A stretch of 38,305 nucleotides of DNA from SAR202 cluster bacterium bin87 (GCA_002238825.1 MPNC01000021.1:1-38305), one strand, 5' to 3'; counted from the first letter of the stretch, positions 24,721 through 32,846 are shown. Notes: a model not told the origin generated them from the letters alone. Program-made: numbers and translations.

Positions 24721-24826
24721 TGCACATGAGGACCTGATCAATTACATCAAAGGCCTGGTCAACGAAGATTGGGTGTCCGAAAAATGGACATCATTGACCA
24801 ACAACGCACAGGAGGTGACCCGATGA
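24710..24826 (+). CDS. Very small protein overlapping the ParB-like gene
   Basis: A 38-residue reading (MPDNAHEDLINYIKGLVNEDW...) starts inside the previous gene and ends with the ATGA that begins the ParB-like gene. It is acidic and likely helical. It is supported only by its place in the overlap chain; without it there would be a 100-base gap in an otherwise gapless run. Confidence 0.45.
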   Translation: MPDNAHEDLINYIKGLVNEDWVSEKWTSLTNNAQEVTR

Positions 24827-26835
24827 CGACGATGACAGTCCGCGAGCGCCAGCAGGTGGACCTCCGCCTGCTGGACGACAACCCCTGGCAGCCGCGCCAG
24901 GACCTGGACCCCGACGCCCTCAGCGAGCTGGCCGGGAGCATCAAACGGCTGGGCCTGATGCAGGCGCCCCTGGCGCGCCCCCACCCGGAGGTTTCCGGCC
25001 GCTACCAGATTGCCTTCGGCCACCGCCGCGTGGCCGCGTTGCGCCTGCTCCGCGCCGAAGTCGCCTGGCCGGATCACGTCGAGATCGACGTGGCCGGGAT
25101 CAGCGACGAGGATATGGCGGTGATGGCGCTGGCCGAGAACGACCGCCGGCGGGACCTGACCGATATTGAGCGGGTCCGCGCCTATCGCCGGGCGGTGGAC
25201 GAGACCGAGCTCACGCCCACGACGCTGGCCGAGCAATTGGACATCCACATCTCCACCCTATCGAATCACCTCCGCACCCTGGAGCTGCCGGCCTCCGTCC
25301 TGGAGCACGTGGAATCGGGCGCCCTCAGCCTGGGCGTGGCCCGGGAATTCCTGGCGCTCCAGGGCCCCGATTGCGTCCACGAAGACGAGATGCAGGACGT
25401 GATCCGGAAGATCGTGAACGTTGAGAACTACAACGACGGAGGGCGCGCGGACTGGCGAAGGCGCAACGTCCGCAAGATGATCAGCGAGACGGTGTCCTTC
25501 GTTGAGAACCGGTCCTTCAGGCCCATCGGGCCCAGGACCGGTCATGAGATCGGCCGCGGCAACGGCGAGCCCACATTCGACGTGGACGCCTTCAGCGCCG
25601 CCCACCCCCATCGGCTGCACACGATACCGGCCGATGACGGCGCATCGGAGAATTACCGGCTGCTCGAACGCTACGAAAAGAGCCGGGTGTGGACCTGCCA
25701 CGTCCGCGAGTGGAGCCGGTGGCAGTCCCGCGACACCAGGGAGCGGAACCGGGCCATCGAGGCGCACGGCGACGGGTCGGGCGGTAGGCCGCCCGAAAAG
25801 AAGGACACCTCCAACGTTCGCCTCCTGGAGCAACTCCTGGGCAAGGACCCGGTGTGGACCCGCATCGCGGCCGCCCGCCCCCAGCCCGGGCCCGACCGCC
25901 CCGTCACCGACGAGGAAAAGGAGCTGCTGGGCACCAGGGCCACCTTCCATCAGGTCGGGTACGACTCCGCCCTCTTTTACAAAATCCTGAACAAGGGCGA
26001 CCGCACCGAGGTCCACAGGTGGGAGGACGATAACGGCGGATTTGTGCCGCCCTTCTTCGACCTGGAGGAATGCCAGGATTGCGTCATCGGCGCCGCCTAC
26101 GGGGGCTCCCAGCACGGTTACCCCATGCACAAGCCCGCCCTGGCCTGTTTCAATCGCGAGCACTACCAGGAGAAACTGGCGGCCGCCAGCGCCGAGTACC
26201 GGGCCAAGCTGGACTCCCAGATCACCGGCGCCGAGCGCCAGGACATGCGGACGGTGCGTGCGCTGGTCCGGACCCTGGACGCCCTGCCCGATGACGCGCG
26301 CCGGGCGCTGGCGCTGGCCATGATCACGGCCCGGGGCATTTTCGAGTGGGAGCACCCCTTCGTGCGCGGCTCCGAATGGAGTTATGAGCCGGGGACGGTG
26401 GCCCGGATCCGCGAGATTCTGGGCGACCGGGTGGCCGGCCGGTGGGACGGCTCGAAGCGCAGCGGCCTGCAGAACAACCGGGCCGCCGCGACCGTCCTGG
26501 ACGATGTGGACCCGCAGGACCTGCGGGAGCTGATCGGGCTGCTGGCCACCTACCACCTCCGCCAGGCCGGCCAGGTCGATCTGGACTTTTCCCGGGAAAA
26601 GTCGCAAGGTGCGTCGGAGCCGGAACCGCCGGCGCCCACCGGGGATGACTCCGGCGCGGAGACCAGGCGCTGCACGGCCTGCAACCGGGACAAGCCCATC
26701 GCGGACTTCGGACGCCAGCTCCGGAAGGGTCCGGACGGCGAATATTACGACGTGCGCTGGATGTGCAAGGCTTGCACCGCCGAACGGCAGAAGCAACGCC
26801 GACAGAACCAGACCCCGATAGGAGCGGCATCATGA
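24823..26835 (+). CDS. Large ParB-like protein with zinc-ribbon C-terminus
   Basis: A 670-residue protein starting at ATG 24823 after an ideal AGGAGGTGA. Residues about 12-110 are the ParB/Sulfiredoxin domain; FGHRRVAALRLL (65-76) is the counterpart of the GERR box that binds CTP in ParB. A helix-turn-helix follows (TLAEQLDIHISTLSNHLRTLELP, about 134-156). The rest, about 500 residues, is unlike chromosomal ParB. It has a Cys/His cluster (C417xxC420, C442) and a terminal zinc ribbon (C617xxC620, C648xxC651). ParB proteins bind palindromic parS sites and spread; the gene contains a parS-like palindrome at 26584. No ParA ATPase is in the window, so silencing, regulation or partition with a host ParA are all open. 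Confidence 0.85.
   Translation: MTTMTVRERQQVDLRLLDDNPWQPRQDLDPDALSELAGSIKRLGLMQAPLARPHPEVSGRYQIAFGHRRVAALRLLRAEVAWPDHVEIDVAGISDEDMAVMALAENDRRRDLTDIERVRAYRRAVDETELTPTTLAEQLDIHISTLSNHLRTLELPASVLEHVESGALSLGVAREFLALQGPDCVHEDEMQDVIRKIVNVENYNDGGRADWRRRNVRKMISETVSFVENRSFRPIGPRTGHEIGRGNGEPTFDVDAFSAAHPHRLHTIPADDGASENYRLLERYEKSRVWTCHVREWSRWQSRDTRERNRAIEAHGDGSGGRPPEKKDTSNVRLLEQLLGKDPVWTRIAAARPQPGPDRPVTDEEKELLGTRATFHQVGYDSALFYKILNKGDRTEVHRWEDDNGGFVPPFFDLEECQDCVIGAAYGGSQHGYPMHKPALACFNREHYQEKLAAASAEYRAKLDSQITGAERQDMRTVRALVRTLDALPDDARRALALAMITARGIFEWEHPFVRGSEWSYEPGTVARIREILGDRVAGRWDGSKRSGLQNNRAAATVLDDVDPQDLRELIGLLATYHLRQAGQVDLDFSREKSQGASEPEPPAPTGDDSGAETRRCTACNRDKPIADFGRQLRKGPDGEYYDVRWMCKACTAERQKQRRQNQTPIGAAS
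26584..26603. promoter_or_regulatory. parS-like palindrome, copy 1 (inside the ParB-like gene)
   Basis: The perfect 20-base palindrome GACTTTTCCCGGGAAAAGTC. Its centre TTTCCCGGGAAA matches the chromosomal parS core TTTCACGTGAAA at 10 of 12 positions, the differences being symmetric. An identical copy lies at 31653-31672. A parS inside or next to its own parB gene is common. Confidence 0.55.
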
Positions 26836-27050
26836 CGACACCAGCCCCAGAACCCACCGGCGAAACCCACCTGGCCCGCCTGCAGGAGATGATCGAGGTC
26901 CAGGAGTCGCTACCCTGGGAGGACAGCGACGTGGACCGCCACGACCGCAGCATGAGCCTGGGCCTGCTCCACGGGTTGGCGGGTCTCCAGATGATATTGG
27001 GCGAACTCTGCGACGCGCTGGTTGCCCTGGACCCCGACGAGGAGGAGTGA
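26832..27050 (+). CDS. Small acidic protein
   Basis: A 72-residue acidic protein (MTTPAPEPTGETHLARLQEMIEVQ...DPDEEE) whose ATG overlaps the ParB-like stop by four bases. It looks all-helical. No family is recognised. The tail ends in EEE and supplies the GGAGG ribosome site of the next gene. Confidence 0.6.
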   Translation: MTTPAPEPTGETHLARLQEMIEVQESLPWEDSDVDRHDRSMSLGLLHGLAGLQMILGELCDALVALDPDEEE

Positions 27051-27289
27051 TGTTCGTCGGACCCGAGACCAGAGCCCTCCACACCCCCGAAGGCAGCTGG
27101 GAGAGGATCGATCCGGAGGCCTTCTCGGTCCAGGGATGCGGCCACATGGCCGACCCGCACCTCGGCGCCTACCGCTGGATGCGCCAGACCCGTCGACGGA
27201 CCAGGACCCTGGCCTCCGTGATCTGCGCGGCCTGCATGGATCTGGAGCTGCAGCGCCAGGCCGTGGCCGCCCGTAACCTTGGAGATTGA
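27050..27289 (+). CDS. Small protein with possible zinc site
   Basis: A 79-residue protein starting at ATG 27050 (overlapping TGATG). It contains CGH and, about 30 residues later, CAAC, which may form a zinc-binding site, with a basic stretch RQTRRRTR between. The function is unknown. Confidence 0.55.
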   Translation: MFVGPETRALHTPEGSWERIDPEAFSVQGCGHMADPHLGAYRWMRQTRRRTRTLASVICAACMDLELQRQAVAARNLGD

Positions 27290-27291
27290 TC

Positions 27292-27666
27292 ATGCAATAC
27301 ACAGTGCACGTCTTCTGCGGGGAGTTTGACCTTTTTTGCATCGAGCTGAACGATATGGTGATTGTGAATTGGGCTGAGTTGATGACCTCGGACAACCGCC
27401 ACCACGTACCGACCTGCGAGGCTATGCCCTTCATAGTCCCAGCGTGGCAGCACGCGATACTCTCATGGAGATCAGGGCCGAATGGTTGGGCGCCGCCGCC
27501 TGACGAAGACGATTTCCAAGCCATTCACGATGCGCTGTGCTCCCATACCGGCGCTCTACACGTTATCGAAACGCGGTACTGGCCGCCGTTTATAGGAGAC
27601 CCTAACTTGCCGCACCCTACGCGAGTCACAAAGGAGCCAGAAGCCCACACAGTGGATGGAAAATGA
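27292..27666 (+). CDS. Hypothetical protein of lower GC content
   Basis: A 124-residue protein from ATG 27292, seven bases after GGAG. It is rich in Trp, His and aromatic residues (VNWAELM, PAWQHAILSWRSG, RYWPPFIGDP). No family is recognised. Its GC content and codon use are visibly lower than those of its neighbours, suggesting a separate origin within the element. Confidence 0.55.
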   Translation: MQYTVHVFCGEFDLFCIELNDMVIVNWAELMTSDNRHHVPTCEAMPFIVPAWQHAILSWRSGPNGWAPPPDEDDFQAIHDALCSHTGALHVIETRYWPPFIGDPNLPHPTRVTKEPEAHTVDGK

Positions 27667-28166
27667 CCATGACGACATATCGCAAATTGATCACGGGAAT
27701 AGCGGCGGTGGCGCTGCTGGCGGCGTTTGCCGCGACGGTGACGCATCCGGCAAGCGGTGACGGATTGACCCGTATCGCGCAGCAGGTGGACCACCGGTCA
27801 TCAGGCGCCACCGGATCGGGGCAGACCAGGGTGCTGGCGCTCTACGAATTCGGGGATGACATGGAGAGCCGCGAGGGCATGTTGCAGGCGTGGCTGGACG
27901 CGGTTCGCTCCAACGGGACGGCGCTGGCGATGCATGGCCAGAGCGAGGCGGACCGGAACCAGGCCATCGAAAATCTGGTGGTGTTCGCCGACGGGTTCGG
28001 CCAGCTGGCGGACCACTACCGGGAGGCGGACCCGCAGCGCAGCGCCGAAATGGACCGCATTGCGCGGTCTCTGGACAGCCAGGCGATGGCGGCTAAACAG
28101 CGGTGGGGATTGAGCGGCACGGGGACGGGTGTAGCCGGCTCCGCGGGATACTTCGGACGTGAGTGA
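27663..28166 (+). CDS. Secreted small protein with signal peptide
   Basis: A 167-residue protein overlapping the previous stop by four bases. Its N-terminus has a basic YRK followed by LITGIAAVALLAAFAATVTHPASG, a typical Sec signal peptide cleaved near residue 30. The mature part is helical, acidic and Gln-rich and has no Cys. It is the first exported protein of the element and may be a structural or periplasmic component; the family is not recognised. Confidence 0.6.
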   Translation: MTMTTYRKLITGIAAVALLAAFAATVTHPASGDGLTRIAQQVDHRSSGATGSGQTRVLALYEFGDDMESREGMLQAWLDAVRSNGTALAMHGQSEADRNQAIENLVVFADGFGQLADHYREADPQRSAEMDRIARSLDSQAMAAKQRWGLSGTGTGVAGSAGYFGRE

Positions 28167-28212
28167 GCCCGACCCTGCCTACCAACTCGAAGCACACCAT
28201 GAGGAGTCAACC

Positions 28213-28872
28213 ATGAACCAACCCATCACCATGATGCGACCCACGCGCATCCTCGCCTTCTGCCCGGGCCACGTCTGCAACGGCGCGCACCCCGGCGCCG
28301 GGCCCAACTACGACGCCGGCGAACCGGACCCGCTGCCGGAGGCGCCGGGCTACACCCTGACCGAGGTCACCGAGCGCCAGGCCTGGGAGCTGGAGCAGGC
28401 CGCCGACGCGCTGGCCCGAGCCGCCGAACGCCACGAGGTGGACCTCCGGATCGCCGAGGGCCCGGTGTACAGCTCGATGGGTCTGCCCAACGTCGTCTAC
28501 CAGGGAAATCGCAGCGCCGCCTTTGAGCGGGGCAAAAGCCGGGTGGTCCGCCTGGCCCGGGACGCCTGCGCCCTGCGCCGCCGGTTTTGCCCGGGCCGCC
28601 ACGGCGAGGACGACCTGCGCCGCCACCTGCGGGAGGTGAAACGGGCCGGGGGACATGGCCTGGAGGCCGCGGCCCAGGCCATTGCAACCATCCTCCGGGA
28701 GACCGCCCGGGAAATCCGGTACGAGGTGGGCTGCAACGCCTGCAGCGATGAATACGGGCCACCGACCCCCCACAACCCGCTGGACGGCGTCCACACCGCG
28801 CTCGGCATGGTGCGGGTGTCCTCCCGACAGATCGCGGAGTTTGACGTGGACCGCTGGTATGAGGACGACTAG
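28213..28872 (+). CDS. Hypothetical helical protein
   Basis: A 219-residue protein. ATG 28213 follows GAGGAG by six bases; a GTG at 28159 would add 18 residues and is less likely. It has CPGHVCNGAHPG near the start and CNACSDEYGPPTP near the end, and a long helical, Arg-rich middle (LARDACALRRRFCPGRHGEDDLRRHLREVKRAGG). No family is recognised. It is the last gene before the promoter of the spike-like gene. Confidence 0.6.
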   Translation: MNQPITMMRPTRILAFCPGHVCNGAHPGAGPNYDAGEPDPLPEAPGYTLTEVTERQAWELEQAADALARAAERHEVDLRIAEGPVYSSMGLPNVVYQGNRSAAFERGKSRVVRLARDACALRRRFCPGRHGEDDLRRHLREVKRAGGHGLEAAAQAIATILRETAREIRYEVGCNACSDEYGPPTPHNPLDGVHTALGMVRVSSRQIAEFDVDRWYEDD

Positions 28873-28879
28873 CCCCGTG

Positions 28880-28908
28880 TTGACGCGGCTCGTCGACTGG
28901 CTTATGTT
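28880..28908 (+). promoter_or_regulatory. Promoter of the spike-like gene
   Basis: TTGACG (28880-28885) and TATGTT (28903-28908) are 17 bases apart. Transcription would begin near 28915, almost at the ATG (28918), so the message may be leaderless or use the next ATG at 28933. A similar unit (TGGACT, 17 bases, TATGTT followed by GC) lies at 32112-32140. Confidence 0.55.
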
Positions 28909-28917
28909 GCCGCTGGC

Positions 28918-31626
28918 ATGAGCTCCCCGGGCATGATCCACCGGACCCGAGGCCGCGCCTTCCGCGCGGCCTCGCTCGTGGTCGCCCTGGCGGGTGTCCT
29001 GGCCGCCGTGGTCGCCCTGGCCCTGGTCGAGGCCCAGGGACAGGCCGGCGACGTGCTGCTCTACCTGGCGCCCAACGGGTCCAACCAGCCCCTGCACCTG
29101 GTGGACCCCGAGACCGGCTCCGATACCGAGGTGGGCGGCCGAAACGGCACCACCTACGGGATGGCGCAGGTGGGCGCGCGGATCATCTTCGCCCAACAGG
29201 GCGATTCCCGGTTCCTGGTGCTGAACCGCTCCAACGGCTCCCAGGCCTACGCGGGCCGCGGCCACAACCTGCCCAACGGCGCCGCGGCGGTCCTCCACAA
29301 CGGCGAGCTCCTGGTGTTCGCCTCGTCCGGCCTGCTCTTCAATGCGCACGACCCCGACACCCTGATCCGGCCGTCCACCGGCGGCCTGCGGACGCTGTCC
29401 GGCGGCATCGGCGCCGTCCGCGGCGCCCTGTCCTACCAGGGCGAGCTCCGGCTCCTCGACGTGTCGGGCAATACCTGGACGGTCGACGCGGCCAGCGGAC
29501 AGGCCACGATGGTGGCGCATATTGACGGCAGCCCGGTGGGCCTGGCCGAGGTGGGCGGGCGCATCCTCACCACCGACAGCAACGTCCTCTACGAAATCGA
29601 CTGGCCCACCGGCGCGCGGACGCGGGTGGGCCCCACCAGCAACACCATCCACGGAGAGGGCGCGCTTCTGGCCTACCGGGTGCCGGCGCCGCCCGTCCAG
29701 GTGGACATCGACGGGGTGACCGCCACCGCCGACAGCGTGCGCGTCGAGTGGAGGCCCCAGCCCACGGAGCGGACCGCCACCGGCTACGACGTGCGGTACC
29801 GCATCTCCGGCGCCGCATCCTGGACCGAGCTGGTGGCGGACCCGGACGGCGGCGCGCAGTCGGTGACCATCGACGGCCTGCAGGCGGGGCGCTTTTACGA
29901 GGTGGAGGTGCGCGCCTACAACGGCGACGGCGCCGGGCCCTGGAGCGTTGGCGCCGTGGCCTACACCACCGGCGCGCTGCCCACGACCTACGGCGGCCAG
30001 TGGACCATCACCGAGCCCGCCTTCGAGGACGGGGTGATCGAGGTGACCGCCCTGGCCCGGTACGCCTTCGGCGTCTCGACGACCACGGCCTGGTTGCCCT
30101 TGGGACGCGCCCCCGCCATCTCCATCGGGCCCGCGGCCGCCACCGTGTACGACTGTCGCCCCAACCGGATCATGCGCGTGGGCTCCGGCGGCAGCACGCC
30201 GTTCTCCTTCCTGGCGGACTCCGCCTCCCCCGGCGCCACCTTCTCCCTCTGCGAGCCGGGGACCTTCGAGTTCGCGGTGGCGCCGCTATCGGGTTCCACG
30301 CCGAACCTGGCGCAAGCCCGTCTGATCACCATCGAGTCGGTCCCCTCGATCATGCGCCTGGAGCCCCATCCGGGGGACGCCGACAATCCGGTCCGGGCGC
30401 CCGGGACCTACACCTACACCATCCGCGTGGACGCGCCGCTGCAGCCCGGGCTGGCGGCCGGCGGCGGCGTGATGTACCAGTACCAGCTCAACGCCCGGGG
30501 AGCCAGCGGCGAATACGCTCCGGAGAACCTGCCCTGCCCGCCCACGCCGCAGCCGACCCGGACGCTGCTGCCCACGCCGGGCCTGCCGACCCTGACGCCG
30601 CGACCGACCCAGACCCCGGTGATCCGCTCGGGCCTGGCGCCGGACCGCGGCGTGCTCCGGATCCGGGCCTGCCGGGCCGGTGACGGGTTCATCGGGTTCG
30701 CGGCGCCGGGCGATCATGCCCGCCAGCTGCCGCAGTGGGCCGGCTGGGTCAGCGCCTACGTGCATCGCATCCACGGGTCCGAGGAGGAGATACCCACGCG
30801 CATCCCGCTGGCCACGTCGACCCGCCGTCCGCTGCCCACGCCCACGCTGCGGGCCCTGGACCCGCCGCCGGAATTCACCCCGCAACGCCCCGTGATCACG
30901 CTGATCCAGATTGGGGCGCAGGACCCGCCCGAATACCCCGGACACCGGCAGGTGCGGGTGGAATGGCGCGGCGAGACCATCGACCAGCGCGGCGACACCG
31001 AGGCCGAGGTCCTGGGCGCGCAGTACTATGAGGTCTACCGGGACGGGCAGCTGATCTCGGACGGCGAGAGCCCGCCGCGGCAGACGTTCTTCACCTGGAC
31101 CGAGCCCCGGGGCGGTCCGCCCCGGGAGATCACGGTCCGCGGCGTGGCGGACGGACCGGCGGTGATCGAGCTCACCACCCGGGTGGTCACGATACCCGCC
31201 GGCGAGACCCGGTACAGCCGCACGTCGGTGCCCTACCGCCTGAACATGCCCGCGGCCGACGCCGTGAGCGGCGGCTCCGGAGAGTGGCCCACCATGGAGC
31301 CCACGGACGGCTCCGAGGACTTTCGCCGGGCCGTCAACAACATCGCCACCGCCATGGGCGGCGACGAGGTGGACCCGGACGGCGACGGGCTCTGGGGCAT
31401 GTGGCTCTTCCTGTGCCTCCTGGCCGCCACCATCACCAGCGCCCTCTACTTCGCCATGACCAAGAACCTCTCCATAGCCGCCTTCATGTTCGCGCTGATC
31501 TTCGGCCCCATGTGGGGCATCGGCGGCGTCACCCTGGCCGGCATAGGCTACGGCTACGCGGTGATCCCGCCGCTGCTCATCTTCGCCGTGGGCGGAGCGG
31601 TGGCCGTCGTCCGCCGGTTCCGATAG
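28918..31626 (+). CDS. Large secreted, membrane-anchored protein with FN3 domains (spike-like)
   Basis: A 902-residue protein. An N-terminal signal or anchor (AASLVVALAGVLAAVVALALVEAQ, about 18-41) leads to a propeller-like beta region (45-255) with strands of the form GxLLVFASSGLLFNAHDPDTL. A fibronectin type III domain follows (about 257-348, with VEWRPQP and GLQAGRFYEVEVRAYNGDGAGPWS). Then come beta-rich segments, two Thr/Pro linkers (about 542-569 and 626-656), a second FN3-like region, a DPDGDG turn near 819, and three membrane helices (about 826-899). The large ectodomain plus C-terminal membrane anchor resembles a viral attachment spike or a surface adhesin. The start could also be ATG 28933. 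Confidence 0.75.
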   Translation: MSSPGMIHRTRGRAFRAASLVVALAGVLAAVVALALVEAQGQAGDVLLYLAPNGSNQPLHLVDPETGSDTEVGGRNGTTYGMAQVGARIIFAQQGDSRFLVLNRSNGSQAYAGRGHNLPNGAAAVLHNGELLVFASSGLLFNAHDPDTLIRPSTGGLRTLSGGIGAVRGALSYQGELRLLDVSGNTWTVDAASGQATMVAHIDGSPVGLAEVGGRILTTDSNVLYEIDWPTGARTRVGPTSNTIHGEGALLAYRVPAPPVQVDIDGVTATADSVRVEWRPQPTERTATGYDVRYRISGAASWTELVADPDGGAQSVTIDGLQAGRFYEVEVRAYNGDGAGPWSVGAVAYTTGALPTTYGGQWTITEPAFEDGVIEVTALARYAFGVSTTTAWLPLGRAPAISIGPAAATVYDCRPNRIMRVGSGGSTPFSFLADSASPGATFSLCEPGTFEFAVAPLSGSTPNLAQARLITIESVPSIMRLEPHPGDADNPVRAPGTYTYTIRVDAPLQPGLAAGGGVMYQYQLNARGASGEYAPENLPCPPTPQPTRTLLPTPGLPTLTPRPTQTPVIRSGLAPDRGVLRIRACRAGDGFIGFAAPGDHARQLPQWAGWVSAYVHRIHGSEEEIPTRIPLATSTRRPLPTPTLRALDPPPEFTPQRPVITLIQIGAQDPPEYPGHRQVRVEWRGETIDQRGDTEAEVLGAQYYEVYRDGQLISDGESPPRQTFFTWTEPRGGPPREITVRGVADGPAVIELTTRVVTIPAGETRYSRTSVPYRLNMPAADAVSGGSGEWPTMEPTDGSEDFRRAVNNIATAMGGDEVDPDGDGLWGMWLFLCLLAATITSALYFAMTKNLSIAAFMFALIFGPMWGIGGVTLAGIGYGYAVIPPLLIFAVGGAVAVVRRFR

Positions 31627-31655
31627 TGTGAGCTCCGACTAGTGTGAGCCCCGAC
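31624..31655 (+). repeat. 16-bp direct repeat pair beside the second parS-like site
   Basis: TAGTGTGAGCTCCGAC (31624-31639) and TAGTGTGAGCCCCGAC (31640-31655) are adjacent and differ at one base. The first contains the stop codon of the spike-like gene and the second runs into the palindrome at 31653. Confidence 0.8.
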
Positions 31656-31672
31656 TTTTCCCGGGAAAAGTC
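31653..31672. promoter_or_regulatory. parS-like palindrome, copy 2 (intergenic)
   Basis: This is identical over 20 bases to the palindrome at 26584-26603. It lies between the spike-like gene and the next membrane-protein gene, directly after the 16-bp direct repeats. The two copies are 5 kb apart on the element. Confidence 0.55.
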
Positions 31673-31699
31673 CACCGCGCACCCCGATAAGGACCCGCC

Positions 31700-32107
31700 A
31701 TGTTTGCCATCGTGATCTCCGGAGGCGCCCTGGTCTTCTGGCTCTTCGCCCACGCCATCATGGGGATGGCCTACTCCGGCTGGGGCCCCATCTTTGGCAT
31801 TGAGTCGCCCACCTGCGAGCACGTGCCCCAGGCCATCTGCGCCCACGACACGCCGTGGGCCCACCTCCGGGGCGGTGAGCAGACCTATGATCCGGAGTCG
31901 GGCAACCTGATGGTGCTGACCCAGGCCACCAGCGAGGGCCGCAACGTGTTTGTGACGGTGTGGAAGTTTCTGAGCATGGACTACCCCCTCCTGGACAACC
32001 AGATCGGGGCCATCGTGCGGGTGGGCGCGCTGCTGGCGGTCTTCGGGGCCATCGCCCAGCTGGTCTACCTGGTCATACGCATCGTCGGCGCCAGCCGCTG
32101 GCTCTGA
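31700..32107 (+). CDS. Small membrane protein with two helices
   Basis: A 135-residue protein, ATG 31700 with AAGGA upstream. Helix one is at residues about 3-24 (FAIVISGGALVFWLFAHAIMGMAY) and helix two at about 103-127 (IGAIVRVGALLAVFGAIAQLVYLVI). Between them is a loop of about 75 residues with a Cys pair (CEHVPQAIC) that could form a disulfide outside the cell. No family is recognised. It sits between the spike-like gene and the next promoter. Confidence 0.65.
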   Translation: MFAIVISGGALVFWLFAHAIMGMAYSGWGPIFGIESPTCEHVPQAICAHDTPWAHLRGGEQTYDPESGNLMVLTQATSEGRNVFVTVWKFLSMDYPLLDNQIGAIVRVGALLAVFGAIAQLVYLVIRIVGASRWL

Positions 32108-32111
32108 CCGC

Positions 32112-32140
32112 TGGACTTGCCCGCCGCCCTCGGCTATGTT
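32112..32140 (+). promoter_or_regulatory. Candidate promoter upstream of the second membrane-protein block
   Basis: TGGACT (32112-32117), a 17-base spacer and TATGTT (32135-32140), followed by GC as at 28903. The -35 match is modest. It would give a leader of about 150 bases for the gene at 32295. Confidence 0.4.
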
Positions 32141-32145
32141 GCGTC

Positions 32146-32208
32146 GCGCGAGGGATACCGGGCCAGGAGGCGTGAATCCCCGGGGTGTGTGTGTGCAGGC
32201 CCTCGCGC
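32146..32208 (+). promoter_or_regulatory. Long-range stem in a leader region
   Basis: GCGCGAGGG (32146-32154) can pair with CCCTCGCGC (32200-32208), a 9-bp stem beginning at the predicted transcription start. It encloses AGGAGG and a CCCCGGGG palindrome. No U-tract follows, so it is not a simple terminator. The remaining leader to 32294 is A/C-rich and holds no gene. Confidence 0.4.
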
Positions 32209-32294
32209 ACATACTATTAACGTACAACTAACCCCTTCAAAGACGAAAAACCCCCCAGCCCCCAGCCGCCGACCGACCAGGAACCAGGAACCCG

Positions 32295-32846
32295 ATGCCT
32301 TCCCTGATCAGACCCGCCCAGCGCGACGACTCCGAGAGGTCGGAGGGGAACAACCTCCTGATCGCGGTGGACAACTCCGGCGACATCATCCGCGACGTTT
32401 CCATCAAGCCGCGGTTCGGGATGTTGTTCTCCCCGAAGAACGACTGGCTCCTCGAGATGCGCGAAGCCCTGATGCGGTGGACCTATAAGAACCCCGAGCA
32501 CGGGCCGCGCCCCGACGGCCGCGCGTACTTCGCCCCCCAGGAGGAGCGCAGCCCCGCCGACATACCGTGGTTCATGGGCAGGTACCTGGACCTGGTGCGC
32601 CTGGACGCCCAGGCCGGACGGATCACCCAGCGCCTCAAGCAGCGGGTCAAGCAGGACTTCGCCTGGATCATCGGCATCGGAGCCGCCTCGCTGATTGCCT
32701 TCTCCACTTTGGTGGTCGCCCCCTACTGCGCGCCCAGTGCCGACATCACGATCCAGCAGGTGGTCCAGCCCACGCCGGATCCGCGGGCGCCGACGCCGGC
32801 CATTGTGCCCTCGCCGGTGCCGGCCCAGCCGCCGGAGACGCCATGA
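32295..32846 (+). CDS. Single-pass membrane protein with Pro-rich tail
   Basis: A 183-residue protein, AGGA five bases before the ATG. About 120 soluble residues are followed by one helix (IIGIGAASLIAFSTLVVAPYC, about 125-145) and a Pro/Thr-rich tail (PTPDPRAPTPAIVPSPVPAQPP). The basic KQRVKQ before the helix predicts that the N-terminus is cytoplasmic and the tail outside. No family is recognised. Its stop overlaps the next ATG. Confidence 0.65.
   Translation: MPSLIRPAQRDDSERSEGNNLLIAVDNSGDIIRDVSIKPRFGMLFSPKNDWLLEMREALMRWTYKNPEHGPRPDGRAYFAPQEERSPADIPWFMGRYLDLVRLDAQAGRITQRLKQRVKQDFAWIIGIGAASLIAFSTLVVAPYCAPSADITIQQVVQPTPDPRAPTPAIVPSPVPAQPPETP

Noticed and set aside
25258-26796. A 512-codon minus-strand frame opposite the ParB-like gene
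   Set aside because: Its translation has no recognisable domain, while the plus strand shows ParB, HTH and zinc-ribbon motifs and an ideal ribosome site.
28159-28212. GTG start extending the 219-residue protein
   Set aside because: The ATG at 28213 has GAGGAG at proper spacing and the extension has no ribosome site.
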